A stretch of 38,726 bases of DNA, from positions 1-38,726 of the forward strand of contig NZ_JACVPJ010000017.1 of the NCBI RefSeq assembly GCF_018881975.1, written 5' to 3'. This document shows positions 36,530 to 38,726 of the stretch, in pieces; within the stretch, counting starts at the first letter, position 1; every line of letters starts with the position of its first letter. The notes under the pieces were generated by a model. The model was not told the origin of the DNA and did not search any database. It saw nothing but the letters and a program-made list of their open reading frames with translations. This DNA comes from Polynucleobacter sp. JS-Safj-400b-B2 (lineage in GTDB: Bacteria > Pseudomonadota > Gammaproteobacteria > Burkholderiales > Burkholderiaceae). The position numbers and the translations under genes are program-made.

Positions 36530-36688
36530 GTGGTGAGACAGATTGAGTGTCCCACTCACATTGGCGAAAGCCACTTAAGATAAGTGCATCTGTGCACTCA
36601 TAGATGTCGGAACTAATTACCTTCCGATTATCTGCGCCATGGATACCATGGCAAACAAACCCGATGGGCATACCCCGTCGGGTTTTTT
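36530..36688 (+). ncRNA. Candidate structured small RNA, about 160 nt
   Basis: This lies between yggX and the convergent rpiA. Six hairpins follow one another: TGAGTG-TCC-CACTCA (36544-36558); TGGC-GAAA-GCCA with a GNRA loop (36562-36573); AGTGCA-TCTG-TGCACT (36583-36598); TCGGAA/TTCCGA with a 9-base loop (36607-36627); GCCATGG-ATA-CCATGGC (36636-36652); and a 12-pair intrinsic terminator (36657-36688). It has its own promoter and no downstream gene on the same strand, which argues for a trans-acting RNA rather than a riboswitch. It lacks the diagnostic sequences of tmRNA, RNase P RNA and SRP RNA. I could not match it to 6S RNA or any other family from memory. Confidence 0.6.
36657..36688 (+). 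terminator. Strong intrinsic terminator
   Basis: AAACCCGATGGG pairs with CCCGTCGGGTTT (twelve pairs including one T-G wobble) around a five-base loop, and the T-run extends to 36688. It ends the candidate small RNA and lies 18 bases beyond the rpiA stop, so it may also serve rpiA in the opposite direction. Confidence 0.85.
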
Positions 36689-36705
36689 ATTGCTGAAACC
36701 AATTA

Positions 36706-37416
36706 TTAGAGTGCGATACGCTCAACTCCAGAGGCATTACTCACCAACAAGATATTTGCCTTTTCTTTAGCAAAAAGCCCAACAGTAATCACGCCAGCTA
36801 TTTGATTGATCTGCGCTTCCATCTGAATAGGATTGGCAATCTTCAGACCCGCTATATCTAAGATCCAGCCTCCGTTATCGGTTACAAAAGGCTCGCTTGG
36901 GGTTTGATTGAGATCAGCCCTTGTACTCTTTGCCAAACGTAGGCTGACCTTACCACCCAATTTTTCTAACTCGCGGCTGACTACACCCTGCGAGAGCGGA
37001 ATGATTTCTACTGGCAATGCAAAGTTGCCAAGCACAGCTACCTGCTTAGATGAATCGCAAATACAAATAAATTGCTTTGCCATCGAGGCGATAATTTTTT
37101 CTCGTGTAAGCGCTCCGCCGCCGCCCTTAATCATATGACCCAAAGGATCAATTTCATCTGCGCCATCTACGTATGCAGGAAGTCCTTGCACATCATTTGG
37201 ACTAAGGACTTTAAAACCATGCTTTAGTAATCGTTGGGTAGTTGCGTTTGAGCTCGACACTGTTCCGGCAAAATGATCCTTATGCGGAGCAAGCGCATCA
37301 ATAAAGCAGTTTGCAGTCGAGCCCGTGCCAATACCTAAAACCTGCCCGGCCGGCAATTTAAGCACTTCGTCTCTAGCTGCCTCACCTACCATTTGCTTTA
37401 ATTGATCTTGATTCAT
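36706..37416 (-). CDS. rpiA: Ribose-5-phosphate isomerase A
   Basis: This cytosolic enzyme interconverts ribose 5-phosphate and ribulose 5-phosphate in the non-oxidative pentose phosphate pathway. The 236 residues include the phosphate-binding GIGTGST (28-34), the catalytic block DGADEID (84-90, Asp84 and Asp87) and KGGGGALTREKI (97-108) with Lys97 and Glu106. These correspond to Asp81, Asp84, Lys94 and Glu103 of E. coli RpiA. It is divergent from transaldolase, a gene of the same pathway, with 101 bases between starts. Confidence 0.97.
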   Translation of the reverse strand: MNQDQLKQMVGEAARDEVLKLPAGQVLGIGTGSTANCFIDALAPHKDHFAGTVSSSNATTQRLLKHGFKVLSPNDVQGLPAYVDGADEIDPLGHMIKGGGGALTREKIIASMAKQFICICDSSKQVAVLGNFALPVEIIPLSQGVVSRELEKLGGKVSLRLAKSTRADLNQTPSEPFVTDNGGWILDIAGLKIANPIQMEAQINQIAGVITVGLFAKEKANILLVSNASGVERIAL

Positions 37417-37468
37417 ATAGCTATCAAATGCCTTTATGTCATAACTGGAGCTGAGTAATTAATCCATC

Positions 37469-37480
37469 TATCATATGATA
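37469..37480. promoter_or_regulatory. 12-bp palindrome in the rpiA/tal divergent region
   Basis: TATCATATGATA is a perfect palindrome midway between the two divergent starts and contains a TATGAT that could act as a -10 box on either strand. It may be a shared operator, but such AT-rich palindromes also occur by chance. Confidence 0.3.
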
Positions 37481-37517
37481 TCTATTAGAAAACTACCTTA
37501 GAGCAGCGAGCAAGCCC

Positions 37518-38495
37518 ATGAATATCACCCCTTCATCACTAAGCCAACTTGAGCAACTCAAGAAACTCACCACGGTTGTGGCCGATACAGGCGATTTTGA
37601 GCGCATACAGGCGTTTTTGCCGCAAGATGCGACTACCAACCCCTCACTGATTCTGAAGGCTGCCCAACAAAGCAATTATCAGGATTTGGTGAAATCAGTA
37701 AAAGCAGCGCATCCAGGCATGAGTCCTACTGACTTGGTGGATTACATCTTGGTTGCGTTTGGCTTGGAGATTTTGAAGATTGTTCCGGGTCGTGTTTCTA
37801 CCGAGGTGGATGCCAGACTCTCTTTCGATACCAAAGGTACCGTATCTAAGGCTAAGCATTTAATTGCTCTTTATGAGTCTCATGGCATCGATCGCAAACG
37901 TATTTTGATTAAGCTAGCCGGCACATGGGAAGGCATTGCTGCAGCAAAAGAATTGGAGGCGCAAGGGATTCATTGCAATATGACACTGCTCTTCTCTTTA
38001 GTGCAGGCTGCAGCGTGTGGCGCAGCTAACGCAAAGCTCATCTCCCCATTTGTGGGTCGTATTACCGATTGGAATAAAGCCAAGTTAGGCACTAACTGGA
38101 GTGATAGCGCCAATGGTGGCGCAAATGACCCTGGCGTGACTTCAGTAAAGAGGATTTTTCATTACTACAAGCACTTTGGCATCTCTACTGAGATCATGGG
38201 AGCCAGCTTTCGTAATACTAGCCAGATCTTAGAGCTTGCTGGCTGCGACCTTTTAACTATTAGCCCAGAGCTATTGGCTGAACTTCAAAGCAGCAATGCG
38301 GCTGTTGAGAAAAAACTGAATACTGCTGATGCTCAAACAGCTTTACAGGCTGAAGGTATTACACCGCTAAAACTAGATGAATCTAGTTTCCGTCTGCAAT
38401 TAAACAATGACGCTATGGCAACAGAGAAATTGGCTGAAGGGATTCGGAACTTCTGTGTGGATACGGAGAAGTTGGAAGCGCTACTAGCCAAGTAA
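37518..38495 (+). CDS. tal: Transaldolase
   Basis: This transfers a dihydroxyacetone unit between sugar phosphates in the non-oxidative pentose phosphate pathway. The 325 residues match the TalB-type length. The Schiff-base lysine is Lys132 in [12 protein letters not shown], the same number as in E. coli TalB. Other signatures are [10 protein letters not shown] (37-46) and the [11 protein letters not shown] block (94-104). The ribosome site before the ATG is weak. It is divergent from rpiA, and its 3' end faces a gene fragment and an IS30-family element. Confidence 0.97.
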   Translation: MNITPSSLSQLEQLKKLTTVVADTGDFERIQAFLPQDATTNPSLILKAAQQSNYQDLVKSVKAAHPGMSPTDLVDYILVAFGLEILKIVPGRVSTEVDARLSFDTKGTVSKAKHLIALYESHGIDRKRILIKLAGTWEGIAAAKELEAQGIHCNMTLLFSLVQAAACGAANAKLISPFVGRITDWNKAKLGTNWSDSANGGANDPGVTSVKRIFHYYKHFGISTEIMGASFRNTSQILELAGCDLLTISPELLAELQSSNAAVEKKLNTADAQTALQAEGITPLKLDESSFRLQLNNDAMATEKLAEGIRNFCVDTEKLEALLAK

Positions 38496-38548
38496 TTGAG
38501 ATTGGGGCTACAGCTCATTAAACGCAGAGCCCTCTTGATTCCGAGGCA

Positions 38549-38610
38549 TCATTTTAAAGCAAGGGCGGCTTTCTCCACTACCTCTGCAATGGCTGTTAAC
38601 GGCCTTGGAT
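38549..38610 (-). pseudogene. Possible 3' gene fragment next to the IS30 element
   Basis: A minus-strand frame between the transposase stop and tal reads PRPLTAIAEVVEKAALALK and then stops at TGA 38549-38551. It looks like a natural amphipathic C-terminal helix and has the same orientation as the transposase. It could be the tail of a gene interrupted by the insertion. It is only about 20 codons, I do not recognise the parent gene, and the exact IS boundary is uncertain. Confidence 0.3.
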
Positions 38611-38726
38611 TCAACCGGTCAACGCAACAGATTGGGCAAAACGTTCTGCCGGTGTTTGATAGTTTAGTGTCTTTCTAGGGCGCTCATTCAGTTTCCTAGC
38701 TATGGCATTAAGCTTAGCCTGTGAGT
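38611..38726 (-). mobile_element. IS30-family transposase, C-terminal end, cut by window edge
   Basis: Read on the minus strand, the last 38 codons give KLNERPRKTLNYQTPAERFA and end SVALTG, then a TGA stop at 38611-38613. The NERPRKTLNYxTPAERF signature is the conserved end of the DDE transposase of IS30-family elements. The N-terminal helix-turn-helix and the catalytic acidic residues lie outside the window. The inverted repeat that should flank the gene on the tal side could not be defined without the other end of the element. Confidence 0.88.

Noticed and set aside
36530..36688. tmRNA, RNase P RNA, SRP RNA or a riboswitch as identity of the intergenic RNA
   Set aside because: No tRNA-like ends, no RNase P or SRP signature sequences, and no same-strand gene after the terminator for a riboswitch to control.
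1..38726. CRISPR arrays, tRNA or rRNA genes, prophage or defence islands
   Set aside because: No regularly spaced short repeats, no T-loop/anticodon signatures and no phage or defence protein families were seen on reading both strands by eye.

Overview
The window looks like the chromosome of a free-living betaproteobacterium of the Burkholderiaceae, most likely Polynucleobacter. The evidence is moderate to low GC, very tight gene packing, Burkholderiales-style gene neighbourhoods (aceE-aceF-lpdA divergent from a PAS kinase/FixJ/folD/M3 peptidase block; glnA-ntrB-ntrC; argA-yggX) and protein sequences typical of that family. Genus assignment is by recognition only. No tRNA, rRNA, CRISPR array or prophage was seen. 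Both extremities look like junctions with other sequence: lpdA is cut off at the left end, and the 3' end of an IS30-family transposase lies at the right end. The window may therefore be one complete draft contig broken at repeats (inference).

Layout. 1-5.1 kb, minus strand: the pyruvate dehydrogenase complex genes aceE, aceF (two nearly identical lipoyl domains) and a truncated lpdA. 5.3-11.5 kb, plus strand, divergent from aceE: PAS-domain sensor kinase, FixJ-type regulator, folD, oligopeptidase A. 11.6-17.8 kb, minus: a cytochrome c remnant, then a tripartite RND efflux pump. 17.9-20.7 kb, minus: patatin-like phospholipase, acetoacetate decarboxylase and 3-hydroxybutyrate dehydrogenase, apparently one operon for storage-polymer or ketone-body turnover. 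20.9-25.7 kb, minus: glnA-ntrB-ntrC-xthA, a nitrogen-control operon with NtrC-type operators upstream. 25.9-30.5 kb, minus: beta-propeller protein, NodB-like deacetylase, sterol-desaturase-family membrane enzyme, EI24 membrane protein, CinA-N/MoCF-domain protein. 30.6-34.7 kb, minus: hrpA. 34.7-36.4 kb, plus: argA and yggX. 36.5-36.7 kb: a probable unannotated structured small RNA. 36.7-38.5 kb: rpiA (minus) and tal (plus), divergent pentose-phosphate genes, then the IS30 end.

The three most notable observations are these. (1) NtrC has lost three residues normally essential for sigma54 activation (GAFTGA reads GAFPGA, the Walker B Asp is Gly, the switch Asn is Ser), while two NtrC-type operators persist upstream of glnA. 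(2) A roughly 160-nt intergenic segment has its own promoter, five further hairpins and a strong terminator. (3) lpdA is broken at the left end. Nothing in the window is a clearly new multi-gene defence or mobile system; it is mostly housekeeping DNA with several unusual regulatory details.
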